Part shown: piece after piece, positions 45,049-55,843 of the stretch
How the letters are laid out: every line of letters starts with the position of its first letter
Position numbering within the stretch: the stretch's first letter is position 1
Source: Sorghum bicolor
Lineage: Eukaryota > Streptophyta > Magnoliopsida > Poales > Poaceae
Direction: 5' to 3'
Assembly (NCBI RefSeq): GCF_000003195.3
Contig: NC_012875.2
Span: 18,608,398 to 18,672,397, forward strand
Length of the DNA: 64,000 nt
The notes under the pieces: model-generated
What the model saw: the letters and a program-made list of their open reading frames with translations, nothing else
What the model was told of the DNA's origin: nothing
Database searches by the model: none
Position numbers and translations under genes: made by a program

Positions 45049-46676
45049 TGTTGGGTATTCTTAACATCATTACCAAAAGTAGACAATTTTCTAATTCTAG
45101 TAACGGTGCCAAAAATGCCAAACCTATCCCTCATACCACTTAAGCCAAGTTGTCATCCCCAGCATGACATGAGAGACGCGGTATTGAAATATGCAATTGC
45201 TCTTCTAAATAAATAATGAATGGGATCTGCAAGCGCACAGATTAATACCGATGTAGCATTTTAACCGGGAAGTATTCCAGGTATCGTTATTTATATTTTT
45301 ACCACTGGGAAGGGATTAACAATCATCAATATTGATTACAGAATAGAATATGAGATTGAGTATCTATCATTGCATGTATAATTGAGAACATTTATATAAT
45401 TCTTTCATATAGGGGTAAGTGTCACATAAAAGATATATGAAGTAATGAATAGTGACAAAGATAATTAATCTGATCATACTTAGCCACATAATAAATATGA
45501 TAAGCACCTCAATTAGATACTCTAGAAAGTCATTTGCATGGTATTAGAACGAACTACAAGAATATTCCCTAAGTTATTCTCAACTATGTAGTCTAGCATT
45601 ATCATAGTTAGTGCAAGCATACTTAGCAATCATTGCGAGACAAGACTACGCCCATGCATAGTGATATTAGCAAGGTAAATGAGAAACATAGCAATCGCTC
45701 CCCTGTAATAATGTTGCTCTGCCAGCCCAATACACGAGAGGGGGACTATATAAAAATCAATGAAGTTGTCACTATCACGAACTACCCCACGATCTGGCAT
45801 ATTGGGTACAATCGCAGATAAATACGGTATAAGCACCACGCCTACACAATATCTATCATTTACCCATGGATCCGATGGATAAACGCTATACGATCCTAAG
45901 CCTGTATATAGATCCAATCTAACTAAGCCAAGTACATAACTATGATAAACTAAGAACAATATAATCTTGAATATAAGCAAGTAGAGCAAAGTCATAAGCA
46001 ATATATTGAAGTAGAACAAAGTCATATTCATAATATTGAAGAACAAAGATAATTATAAAGCAATTAGAAGCACAATTAGAGAATTACCAAGAATCCTCTT
46101 AACAGATCCGGAAACCAATCGAAGATTGACTCCTTCTAGTTCTAAGCTATGCTAATCTAGATGTCTAATTGATGTGGTGGCTCTAATCTTGATCAGAGGC
46201 TTCTTCTCCCTTGAGGAATAATGAATTAGGGTTAAGAGGCTCTCTCCTCCAGGGGCCAGGGGGTCTGGTTTTATAGTCCCTTCAAGTGAATATGGGCCGG
46301 TGCATCAAACCAACATTGATTGAACGGTTATCCTTGATCCTTTAGGTCGGTGGAGATCTTCCCCGAAACAGAGTCCTGATTGGACTCAGCAGGAGGGCGG
46401 GCGCCCAGGTCCTGGCCCCGTTCGGCCTCCGCTTCCTTCCCGTGGCTTCTGGAGTCTTCTAGATGTAAGATAATTGCGTGGCACATTAATATCTCTATGT
46501 AATCCCGACGTGTGGGCCTTTCTTCCGTATTTCCTGATAACCCCCTGTAGAAATAGACAAACACCGAAACTCATGGAATTCTGTCAGATAAAACCCTAAG
46601 TCTAGATGCTGATTTCATTTGGATCATTTTCTTTGTTTATTTGATAATTAAATTTGACACTTAAGGACCGTCAACA
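45049..46676 (-). mobile_element. Solo Athila-like LTR (1628 bp) inside the Athila D 5' LTR
   Basis: TGTTGGGTATTC...CCGTCAACA borders, with no interior or second LTR. Minus-strand TATAAAA at 46269-46275. Flanks are ACTAT (45044-45048) and GCCGT (46677-46681), both explained as decayed copies of ACCGT, the sequence at this place in the intact 3' LTR. A solo LTR implies loss of the element body by LTR-LTR recombination. Confidence 0.82.
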
Positions 46677-46686
46677 GCCGTCAACA

Positions 46687-47842
46687 GCGGAATTAGCTCG
46701 TTCTTTTCATTCGTAACGACAGTCATGCCTCCCTTTTTAGGCACAACTTGAACTGGGCTCACCCACTCACTGTGCAGCACAGGATATGTAATCCCTGCAT
46801 GTAGCAACTTTATAACTTCCTTTTTAACTACCTCTCTCATCGTGTTGTCAAGTCTATGTTGGGGCTCCCGAGAAGGTGAAATAGAAGGATCTGTCAGAAT
46901 AGGATGGGTACAAATCATAGGACTGATTCCTGTAAGACCTTGGAGTGAGTAGCCAAAAACTGAGTGATGTTTCTCAAGAATGGTCATCAAACACAGAGTT
47001 TGCTCCTGAGTGAGTTTATTACTAATGATCACAGAAAACTCTAGATTATTGTTTTGGAAAGCATAGATAAGACCGGATGGTAAAGTTTTAAGCTCTATGG
47101 GAGGTCTAGGTGTTTTTGCAAACTCATCTAAGGGTTTAGGTTCAGAAGGTTCGGCCTCTTCTTCTGTGATGAAAGGAGCTTCTTCTTCTAAGTCTGGTTC
47201 TTCTAAAAGCTGTAAAGATGCAAGCTTTACCTCCTCCATAGGATCGGGCAAAAGGTATGACTCAGTCTTATTATTTAGGGAGTGTGAAATCGTTATTGGA
47301 AATTTAAAAGTTTTTCCAAAAGAAATGTGTAGCTTTCCAGTATGACCTTCATAAAGGAGTCTTCTAAAAGGTTGTCCTATCAACAGGTCGAAGTCTCATG
47401 TATCAAAGATATAAAAGTTCAAATGAACCATGGAGACTTCTACCAATAAGGGTAGGACATTAATAATTCCAAGACTGGGGACTAATCGTTTCGAAGATTC
47501 CTTTATGACCTTTGTTGTGGGGGTTAAGACCAAATTTTTAAATAATTTAAGTGCAAAAGATTTAGACATGATGTTGGTCCCCACGACAGGATTATAGAGA
47601 GCATCAAAGTGATTAGAATCATAAGCACAACATATAGTTATAGGAGGTGTGTCCAAACGGATCACATCAGAGGAAAGCTCTGACTCCTCCAACCATTCGC
47701 TACTCATGACTGAGATAAGCTCTCTCAATTCATGTTCACTTGGCAAACAAATGCTAAAATGGCCATTTTGGGGTCTGTCTATAGAATGGTAGTTTGAAAT
47801 GTTTCCAAAATCGGCATAACGGTCAGATTTTATATCCAGCAT
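46687..47842 (-). pseudogene. pol: Athila C pol, first part: protease to start of RT
   Basis: Minus-strand reading gives a protease-like segment (VVGTNIMSKSFALKLFKNL; the expected catalytic Asp-Ser/Thr-Gly is not clear). DFDLLIGQPFRRLL follows after an in-frame stop near 47398, then a spacer. The RT N-terminus follows (LHAGITYPVLHSEWVSPVQVVPKKGGMTVV, NEKNELIP). At 46687 the frame is cut by Athila D and resumes at 38528. Confidence 0.8.
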
Positions 47843-48821
47843 GAAATCAGGTGGTGGAATTTTTCCTTTTGTGGCTCAAAACTTGGGATAACTAAAGTAG
47901 ATGGAGAATTTGGCAGAGTGTCTACTTCGGCTTTGTGGGTTCCACAATGAATGGTATTATCCATCTCAGCTTCTAGGAATCTATCTAGGATCACTCTAGC
48001 GTCATAAGTAGGGATGCGAAAGAAAGAACCACTAGACATTGTATGTAGCATTTGTTTATGATCTTTCTGAAGACCTCAAAAAAAGTGAAATAAAAGAACA
48101 GGGTCTTCAAGATTAAGGTTTGGACCAGATTCTAAAAGATCAGAAAAACGTTTCTAGGATTTTCCCAAAGTTTCATTATCTTTTTGTTTAAAAGATAGGA
48201 CTTTGAGTCTAAGGTCGCCGATACGGTCGAGGGAACAAAAATCTAGACAAAAGTTGGCTAGACATTGTATGTAGCATTTGTTTATGATCTTTCTGAAGAC
48301 CTCGAAAAAAGTGAAATAATAGAACAGGGTCTTCAAATTTAAGGTTTGGACGAGATTCTAAAAGATCAGAAAAACGTTTCCAGGATTTTCCCAAAGTTTC
48401 ATTATCTTTTTGTTTAAAAGATAGGACTTCGAGTCTAAGGTCGCCGATACGGTCGAGGGAATAAAAATCTAGACAAAAGTTGGCTCGTAAGACTCCCCAT
48501 TCACCTTGTTGTTGACTTACCTTTTGACTATACCATTGTCTAGCTTCTCCCCTTAAAAAAAGGAAAAAGCTTCCAATGTAAAGTCTTATCAGAAATGCCT
48601 TCAATGCAAAGACAATCACATGTTTGCTCAAAATCTCTAATATGAAGGTAAGGGTTTTCATCTTCCTTTCCTGAAAAAGATATGTTTTGAATCATGGCAA
48701 TCAACCTGGAACTTAACCTATACTGGGATGTTTGGATAGGCTGTGATGACTCCCATGGTAAAAGGTCATTTTCCGAAGTTGTTGCAAATTGATAGATCGA
48801 TCTAGAATCTTGGTTTTCCAT
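47830..48821 (-). pseudogene. gag: Athila C gag with internal tandem duplication
   Basis: Start ATG at 48821 (MENQDSRSIYQFATTSENDLL). The gag core is visible (ISFSGKEDENPYLHIRDFEQTC, GISDKTLHWKLFPF, WYSQKVSQQQGEWG, NETLGKSWKRFSDLLESRP, LLFHFFRGLQKDHKQMLHTMSS). Frameshifts occur near 48555. A 226-bp tandem duplication (48034-48259 and 48260-48485) repeats the mid-gag segment out of frame. The C-terminal part (48051-47830) continues into the protease. Confidence 0.78.
48034..48485. repeat. 226-bp tandem duplication in Athila C gag
   Basis: Two adjacent copies, each starting near AGACATTGTATGTAGC and ending AAAAGTTGGCT, are about 97% identical by eye. The length 226 is not a multiple of three, so it shifts the frame. 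Confidence 0.85.
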
Positions 48822-48925
48822 AAGGTAAGAGTAAAGAATAAAGAATATAAAAAGATAAGAAAAGATAAAAGTATGAATACAAGCTAGTAGTAAGACTCAT
48901 GGTTATCTCAGCAAACAGTCTTTCT

Positions 48926-48942
48926 CCCCGACAACGGCGCTA
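48926..48942 (-). other. Athila C primer-binding site, decayed
   Basis: The plus-strand complement CCCCGACAACGGCGCTA differs at two positions (both G/C to A/T transitions) from the tRNA-Asp site in Athila A, B and D. Confidence 0.75.
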
Positions 48943-48950
48943 GAAATGCT

Positions 48951-50180
48951 TATTGATATTTGGTAACGCAATCGGGAATTAATCCGCAAGCGCACGGATA
49001 TCGGTGAGCACTTCACCCGGGATGTTATCCAGAGTATCGTATTTATATTTTTACCACTAGGAGAAAGCGTGCATCTGACTAACCCGGTCTATTACTACTA
49101 ACCTTTAGGCTACAAACTATGTGATTCGATGTGAGTGATGTATAGAGAAGACTACAACCGCACTCTCGTTCTAACCTTGGTAAGGATGATCTACTGTTGT
49201 GTTGGGGAGGCTCACGGAATCTAGACACCACAGAGGATGTTCGACCCGCACCTATAAACCCTATTGATCCTGCTAATGGGATATGGGCTACAAAGGTAAC
49301 TCGGAAATGTCACGTTCCTTGCTACTACCATGGTCCAGCTAGTCAGGGGATATCTATGAGTATCCTAGCTCAAACACCACATTTACGCTAGAGATGATTA
49401 CTCTAAACTCTACGCGAAGAGATCAAAGTAAACTCATAAACCAAATAACAATAAAACAAAGAACTTACTAGAATTTAGAAGTCAAAATACTGAAGAATCC
49501 TAGGAGCAAGCCTTGGGTTAGGAGACTTGATCCCGTAGGTACAACCTCGGAGTAGACACCGACAGGCCGGGCTTCCTCCGATCTACACCTCCACTCTATC
49601 TCTCTCAATCTAGTAGAACTAGTCTACTCTCACATTGGATGCTATGCCTTATGAGGTGGGAACCCTAAGGAACCTCTCTCTCTGAATCCTCTCTGGAAAA
49701 TATGCTAATGAATAATGGGGATTCTATCTCTCTAGGGGCCAGGGGCCTTGCTTATATAGCCTTTTCAAATGAATCTGAGCCATCGGATCAAATCGACATT
49801 GATTGAACGGTTCTCCTTGATCCTCAAAGGCGGTGGAGCATAATCCACGTGATTCACCTTGATTGGCCACCAGAGGTGGGCGGGCGCCCAAGGGGGGAGG
49901 GCGGGTGCCCTGCCCCCGGGCCCAACCGGCCTCCCGTTCGTTCCCATGGCTTCTGGACTCTTCTAGATGTTGAATAATCGTGGTGCACGTTAATATCTCT
50001 ATCTAAACCCGACGTGTGGGCCTTTCTTCCATATTTCCTGATAACCCCCTGCAGAAATAGATAAACAGCAAAACTCGTGGAATTCTGTCAGATCAAACCC
50101 TAATTCTAGGTGTTGCTTGTATATTGGTCCTTTTCCTTGTTTATTTCATGATTAAAATTGATACTTAAGAACCATCAACA
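48951..50180 (-). repeat. 5' LTR of Athila C (1230 bp)
   Basis: It ends CCATCAACA. The inner end reads TATTGATATT where relatives have TGTTG, so the terminal TG is mutated. TATATAA on the minus strand at 49752-49758. GGGCGGGCGCCC and GGGCGGGTGCCC blocks lie at about 49878-49911. Confidence 0.8.
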
Positions 50181-51368
50181 GTTGACTTCATGTTTTCTCA
50201 ACTGTCGTGAAGCATAAGCTATAACTCTACCTTCTTGCATCAGCACACATCCCAAACCACTTTTCGATCCGTAACAAAACACATCAAAAGGCTTCTCGAT
50301 ATTCAGTTGTGCTAGAACAGGAGCAGTGGTTAGTAGCTTTCGCAAGGTGCGGAAGGCTACTTCACACCCCTCTGTCCAGGCGAACTTATGATCCTTTTGT
50401 AGCAAACTGGACATTGGCCTAGCTATCTTGGAGAAGTCGGGGATGAAACGACGATAATATCCGGCTAAACCAAGAAAGCTTCGAACTTCCGAGACAGAAG
50501 TTGGTGCCTTCCAGTCCAGAACTTCCTGTATCTTTGATGGATCCATAGTGATCCCTTCTTCTGACAGAATGTGTCCTAGGAATGGGACTTTCTTTAGCCA
50601 GAACTCACACTTGCTGAATTTCGCATATAACTGATGTTCTCGCAGTTGTGATAGCACGACCCTCAAATGCTCAGCATGATCTTGCTCATTTTCTGAATAG
50701 ACTAGAATCTCATCGATGAACACTACCACAAACTTGTCTAACTCTGGCATAAAGACTGAGTTCATTAGATACATAAAGTATACATGAGCATTTGTCAATC
50801 CAAAGGACATGACAAGATACTAATACAACACATATCTGTTAGAAAAAACTAGTCTTTGGTATATCTTGCGGGCAGATCTTGATTTGGTGATACCCAGACC
50901 TCAAATTTATCTTGGAGAACACTTTTGCTTTTGACAACTGATCGAACAGGATACCAATCGACGGCAAGGGATACTTATTCTTGATCGTCACTGCATTGAG
51001 TGGGAGATAGTCCACGCACATGCGTAGGGATTGATCCTTCTTTATCACAAACAACACCGGACAAACCCATTCCAATGAACTTGGCCGGATGAAACCTTTG
51101 TCCAGCAACTCTTTCAATTGGGTTTTCAGTTCAGCGAGCTCATTTGGTGGCATTCGGTACGGCCTTCTAGAGATTGGTGTTGTACCCGGTATCAACTCTA
51201 TAGCAAACTCTACTTCCTTATCCGGGGGATGTCCTGGCAACTCTTCTAGAAAACATCAGGAAACTCGCAAACCACGAGGATTTGGGGCAAAGGAACCACT
51301 TGTGTAGCACAAGAGATGCTAGCAAAGTCAAACCAACGAGACAGGGGTACTTGAAAAGAACCACTGCC
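50181..51368 (-). pseudogene. pol: T2 pol: reverse transcriptase and start of RNase H
   Basis: RT begins [21 protein letters not shown] (near 51200) and continues [47 protein letters not shown] break follows near 50830. The next frame gives [22 protein letters not shown] and [28 protein letters not shown] and RNase H ([19 protein letters not shown]) end it at EVNC at the Athila C border. The catalytic FIDD-type motif reads FIDE and the RNase H Asp region reads CYGS, so both active sites look damaged. Confidence 0.82.
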
Positions 51369-51795
51369 CTAAGGCTCCCTGAGAGATAACACCCTTTTCC
51401 CGACATCTATAACAACATCCCACTCTTTCATCCAGTTCATGCCAATGATAACATCCAAGGCTAACCCAAGCATGACCACCAGGTTCACTCGAAACACGAG
51501 ATTACTTATATCCAGGGTTGCCCCTCGGACCACTCTATTGGTTAGCACATCTGCCCCTACTGAGCTGATGCGATAGCCATAACCCAGACCTGTAACTGCT
51601 TGGTCATGCTTTTGTGTGAATGCTTGGCTCATGAATGAATGCGATGATCCAGAATCAAACAAAACAACTGCAAGATGTTGGTTGACAGGGAACATACCAG
51701 CTGTTACTGGTTCTCCTTCCGGGATCTCCTCTATCGAGGTGTGGTGCACACGGGCTGGGTAGGTCGTCTGCTGTTTTTGGGGTAGGGACATTCTT
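51369..51795 (-). pseudogene. T2 retropepsin-like protease
   Basis: An open stretch with VVLFDSGSSHSFMSQAF (catalytic Asp-Ser-Gly near 51657) and DVIIGMNWMKEWDVVIDVGKR, the usual Tekay protease pattern. The polypeptide link to gag upstream and RT downstream is broken by stops (SLREP stop near 51369). Confidence 0.75.
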
Positions 51796-52856
51796 TAGCA
51801 AAGTGTCCCATTGTGGCAGTTGTAGCATGGCCCCTTGGTCATGGTGTTGGCAGCAGGTGCTGCAACTTGATTCGCCCTTTGGCCTTGCTGGAGCCACTGC
51901 TACCTTGTACGGCTTCTGCTGTGTTGGATGTCCTGTATTTCTCTTTTGCGGAGGTTGGAACCTAGCACCCAGGGCAGGAGGACAATACTGCTGATGTCCT
52001 GCCACTGGTGCCCTGGACTGAGACGATCCGGCTTCAAAAGCCCTCTTTCGCGACTTGGATGCACTATAGCTGTTGTTATTGTTCTCCTGGGTCAGACAGT
52101 CACTGATGTAGGCATTGAAAGTAGCCCGGGTCCCTGTGCCCACAGTCTTCAGCATCTTCGGGCTCAAGCCTCTCTAGAAACTAGCAATCTTCTTGGCATC
52201 TATGTTAACGAACTCTGGAGCGTAGCGAGCGAGATTGTTGAAAGGGTGGAGATACTCTTTCACATACTTGGTTCCCTGAGGCAGCTTCATGAATTCTCCA
52301 ATCTTCATTTCCACCACACCCGGAGGAATATAATTTCCCCGAAAGGCGGTGGTGAAGCGGTTCTAGGTGATCGGGGTCCCCTCTAGATAGGTGGTACGAT
52401 GATGGGACCACAAAATCCCAGCAGGCGCCTGCAGCTGATGCACTGCATATTCTGCCTTGAGCTCCTCGGTAATCCGAAGGAGACAGGAACTTCTGCTCCA
52501 TGGTGTTGATCCATTCATCTGCTTCATGCGGTTCCACGTCCTCTTTAAAGACTGGTGGTTTGGTGTCCATGAAGTCCTTGAAAGAGCTTTACTGATTTAC
52601 TTCACGGCCACCATGGTTATCCCCACGACGGGTGTTGTCGGTGATATTGCATAGGGCTTCTTCCATGTTGCGCTGCATCTGTTCCATGTTTCGCTAGCTC
52701 CCCAGAAACCGCACGAAAAACACGTCCGCAGTGTACAGAGGGGGCGGTGGTTGTGGCGGTGATGGTGCTCTTTCCTCATTCCTGCGAGCCTCACCTCCGA
52801 AGGAACCTTCTCCAACACCGGGGTTGCTGTTACCCCAACCACGCGTTTGCACCATC
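51796..52856 (-). pseudogene. gag: T2 gag
   Basis: Start at 52856 (MVQTRGWGNSNPGVGEGSF), preceded by GCATACAG, an acceptor-like end. A Pro-rich N-terminus is followed by DTKPPVFKEDVEPHEADEWINTMEQKF (in two parts near 52570) and frameshifted core fragments. A Lys/Arg linker (SKSRKRAFEAGSS) and a zinc knuckle near 51795-51830 (CYNCH then GHFAKEC in the next frame) follow. At least three frameshifts are present. Confidence 0.7.
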
Positions 52857-53191
52857 TGTATGCGTCAATGATAAGCAGTCGTTAGGAGTTGTTATCAACT
52901 GGTTGACATATGCAAAATCATGCCCTTACTGAATTTACTGATGAGAAATAAATCCACACCATAAATAGACGCACAATAAATCATCCACACACAACATCAC
53001 TAACTAATTACTTAACATTAAACCAACAGGGTTCGCATACTTCATAATTGCTAGCATACATACACTGGACTTTAGCATCAACATAGATTCAACACATAAA
53101 GTCTTACACATCCAAGATCCAACAGATTACAAACACATGCCATGCAACAACAACGGCGAAAGAAGAAGAGCTAGCTCTAGAGCCCTAGCAT
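52857..53191 (-). other. Spacer between T2 ORF0 and gag
   Basis: No ORF. AT-rich, ending in an acceptor-like GCATACAG before gag, as in T1. Confidence 0.45.
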
Positions 53192-55507
53192 CTACTCGCT
53201 ATGGTCACTGTCCATGCCGGAGCCTTCCTCGTCCTCATCTCCACTAGCGGCTGCCTCCATCTCTGGATCCTCATCCATCTCATCCTCAGAATCTAAATCA
53301 GCTGCTCCAGGCAGGTGGTGAGGACAGAGCTGGTTATGCAGCTAGTGAATCACCTCATCCAGGTTCTCATTGTACTCCTCTGCATTGGCTAGCTGCTTGT
53401 TGGGAATTTTAAACGCAAACAGAAAAATCCGCAAGCGCACGGATACCGATGTAGCTTTCACCCAAGAGTATTCTAGAGTATCGATTTTCCACAGGGAACG
53501 TGAGTGTACTAATTAAGATTCAAGATTGCCCAAGGATAACTATATAATTATTTTTGGTGGGAAGAGAGGAAGTTTCCTGAGAGTTCTCTAGTTGATCTAA
53601 GAATCAAGAATTACTTCAAAGATTATTTATTTCTGACATCAGAACACTAACCACAGAAAGAGATGAGAAGGGGGCTAGGAAGCTCTGACTACGGTCCTAC
53701 AAACAACGATCCGAACAAGGTGGAATACGTCGACCGTTAGGGCTGTCACTACCCTAGGGCTACCACAATAATCCGCAGGATTGGGTGCGATTCCAGGTAA
53801 TTGCAAGACTAAACACCACGTCTAATCTATTAATTACTACTCTAGCGTTATAAAGACTAGAGCACTTGATGCAAGTGAGAATCCAATAAATAACTTGAAT
53901 GTAAATAAAAGTAATTAAAGAACTCAGGAATTATGAATTGAAGAACTTGGAGAACGATGAAGAACAAAAAAGTTGCTGCAAAAGTACAATGTTGAGGAAG
54001 ATCCGACAGATCCGGCTCCTCCTCCTCCGCTCTCCTCTTCTCTCTCCCTATTTTAGATTACAACTAGAACAAACTAGAACTAGAACTAGAGGAACTAGAA
54101 CTAGATGAACTAGAGCTAGAGGAACTAGAGCTAGAACTAGATAAACTAGAGGGATCCTCTCTACTTGGATGAAGAATTGAAACCCTAACTTTGATACTGT
54201 AGAAGAGGTATGCTCTCTAGGGGCCAGGGGGCCTTGCTTATATAGTCTTTTTAGATGAATCTAGGTCGTCGGATCAAACCGACATCAATCACACGGTTTT
54301 CCTTGATCCCTTAGGTCGGTGGAGCGTGATCCGCGAAACGGGTCCGAATTGGACACTGTAGCAGGGCGGGCACCCAGAAGAGTAGGGCGGGCGCCCTGCC
54401 TCCGAGCCCGATCGCCTTCCTGTTTGTTCCCGTGGCTTCTGGAGTCTTCTAGATGGTAGAAAATTGCGTGGCACGTTAATATCTCTATGTAAACCTGACG
54501 TGTGGGCCTTTCCTCCATATTTCCTGATAACCACCTGCAGAAAAAGACAAACACCAAAACTCGTGGAATTCTGTCAGATAAAACCCTAAGTCTGGGCGTT
54601 GGTTGCATATAAGTCCTTTTCTATGATTAGTTGATGGTTAAATGTGAGCATTAAGGACCGTCAACACTGCTGCTCAAGCTCTAGCTATTGGGCCCTCAGG
54701 GTGTCCTCCTCGTGCCAGGCTTCATTCCTCTGACCAAGCACATGAACTAGCATGCGCTCGCAGTTCCTATGAGCTGTGGTCACCCTGTCCCTCTGCTCTC
54801 TCACTGCGAGTAGGTCCTCACTCAGCTCACTGTTCTGCTGGACTGTTTGGTCCCTCTCTAGAGTCACACGAGGAAACTCTGCCTGCAGCCTCTCAACCTC
54901 ACTGTCAAACTCATGCTGTAGCTGGCGCTTCTCATCCTGAACTGTCAGAAGAGACCCAGACAAGTGTCCCAAACAACGCTCTAGACCCCCATAGGTTTTC
55001 ATCATGGCAAACATAGCACTCATAGTTGTACTGTCACTGTGCTGATCCTCATCCGCACTCCTCTCTAGAGCTTTCACCTCGGACTGATCCCACACCGAAG
55101 TGTAGGGGTCACCCTGGGGAAACACTCCAGCGAGTGTGGGCCAGCTCCTGCGGAAACCTCTCCACGATGTCCCTTAGAACCGCAAAAGTAGCCCTGCTGG
55201 CACCCTAGAAAGGCGTGGTACCTCGGGACTCGTACACCCAGCCACCCTAGGCGGGGTCACCTCCACTAGTCGGGATCACTGCCTCAATCCCCACCAGGAT
55301 CCCATCACCGAGCTGCTCTCTGTTCCAATAGTAGCAAGGCTCCCTTCCTTCAGGATACCCCATCGAACTGAGCACTCTCCAAAGCAAAGTAGGCATCCCA
55401 AACTCCCCTAGGAACTTGCTCTTGTGACGTGAGCTCCTTGGTGCTAATTGGTGGCGAGGGGCCCGCCCACCACTGGACTTGCGAGCGGTGAGCCGAGTGC
55501 GTGCCAT
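53192..55507 (-). pseudogene. T2 ORF0 with histone H3 tail-like N-terminus, interrupted
   Basis: Start at 55507, directly after TTTTCAGCAG on the minus strand. Mature residues 1-20 read ARTRLTARKSSGGRAPRHQL, with 15 of 20 identical to histone H3; Lys9 and Ser10 are kept while Lys4, 14 and 18 are Arg, Arg and His. A globular part follows (GYPEGREPCYYWNREQLGDG), with TAG at 55247-55249 and 55205-55207 and a frameshift near 55150. A coiled coil (about 55125-54685: LTVQDEKRQLQHEFDSEVERL) is split by the solo LTR at 53398-54666. An acidic tail (DLDSEDEMDEDPEME) ends at 53192. The layout of H3-like start, coiled coil and acidic block parallels T1 ORF0. Function unknown. Confidence 0.65.
53398..54666 (-). 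mobile_element. Solo Athila LTR in T2 ORF0 (1269 bp)
   Basis: TGTTGGG...CGTCAACA borders, flanked by a perfect CTGCT duplication (53393-53397 and 54667-54671). No interior. TATATAA on the minus strand at 54238-54244. It carries the AACTAG array (about 54060-54152) and belongs with the A/B LTRs. Confidence 0.92.
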
Positions 55508-55547
55508 CTGCTGAAAATAGAATACCTTGGGTATGACTGAGGATTAT

Positions 55548-55827
55548 TGTAACACCCGGCCCAATGCTTAATAGGATTAATAGGAGACTCATACCAACAA
55601 GTTGCAACTTCTTTTCTGGGAGCCTATCTCCAAAGAACTCTAAAGTTAAGCGTGCTTGGCCTAGAGTAATTTAGGGATGGGTGACCGACCGGGAAGTAGT
55701 TCCCGGGTGCGCACGAGTGAGGACAAAGTGTGCAGAAAAGACTAGTGTTGGTCTGTGGGAGCTGTCTATGTCCTAGAAAAGCTGCCAGATGTAAGCGGGC
55801 CCGGCCTCGTGGAGGCGGGACGTTACA
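55548..55827 (+). repeat. Cassandra 5' LTR
   Basis: 280 bp, TGTAACACCCGG...CGGGACGTTACA. Contains the 5S-like segment and is followed by GAA and the primer site. Confidence 0.92.
55580..55715 (+). ncRNA. 5S rRNA-derived domain of Cassandra LTR (copy 1)
   Basis: Matches the plant 5S gene around the internal pol III promoter: box A-like AGTTAAGCGTGCTTGG at 55644-55659 and box C-like GGATGGGTGACC at 55675-55686, with CTCATACCAACA near the start. Known Cassandra 5S domains can be transcribed by RNA polymerase III. This is not a ribosomal gene; its 5' half and the stretch between the boxes have diverged. Confidence 0.85.
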
Positions 55828-55830
55828 GAA

Positions 55831-55843
55831 TGGTATCAGAGCC
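55831..55843 (+). other. Cassandra primer-binding site
   Basis: TGGTATCAGAGCC, a perfect initiator tRNA-Met complement, 3 bp after the LTR. Confidence 0.9.

Larger units (their letters stand above)
38529..46686 (-). mobile_element. Athila-like gypsy D, gag-only, with nested solo LTR
   Basis: LTRs 38529-39864 and 43714-45048 plus 46677-46686, primer site, polypurine tract and a GCGGA target duplication (38524-38528 and 46687-46691) define it. It inserted into the RT coding region of Athila C; the C frame is readable on both sides. The interior encodes a complete gag but no protease, RT or integrase. Confidence 0.92.
35903..50180 (-). mobile_element. Athila-type gypsy C with pol (autonomous type, decayed)
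   Basis: Minus-strand order: 5' LTR 50180-48951, decayed primer site, gag, protease/RT start (47842-46692), nested Athila D, RT-RNase H-integrase (38528 to about 36055), then T3. The 3' LTR is outside the window. Athila assignment rests on the tRNA-Asp primer site, TGTTG...CAACA-type LTR and integrase SNKQIKNIL. It interrupts T2 at 50181; GTTGA (50181-50185) is one putative duplication copy. Confidence 0.85.

Noticed and set aside
45630..46046. 138-codon hydrophobic minus-strand ORF resembling a membrane protein
   Set aside because: It lies wholly in a solo LTR; the hydrophobicity follows from T-rich sequence, and related LTRs lack it.
55430..55507. A genuine histone H3 gene or exon
   Set aside because: Similarity stops after about 26 residues, no histone fold follows, and the frame is in the ORF0 position of a retrotransposon.
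55580..55715. Functional 5S rRNA gene
   Set aside because: Only the promoter-bearing half is well conserved, and it lies inside an LTR present twice in a Cassandra structure.
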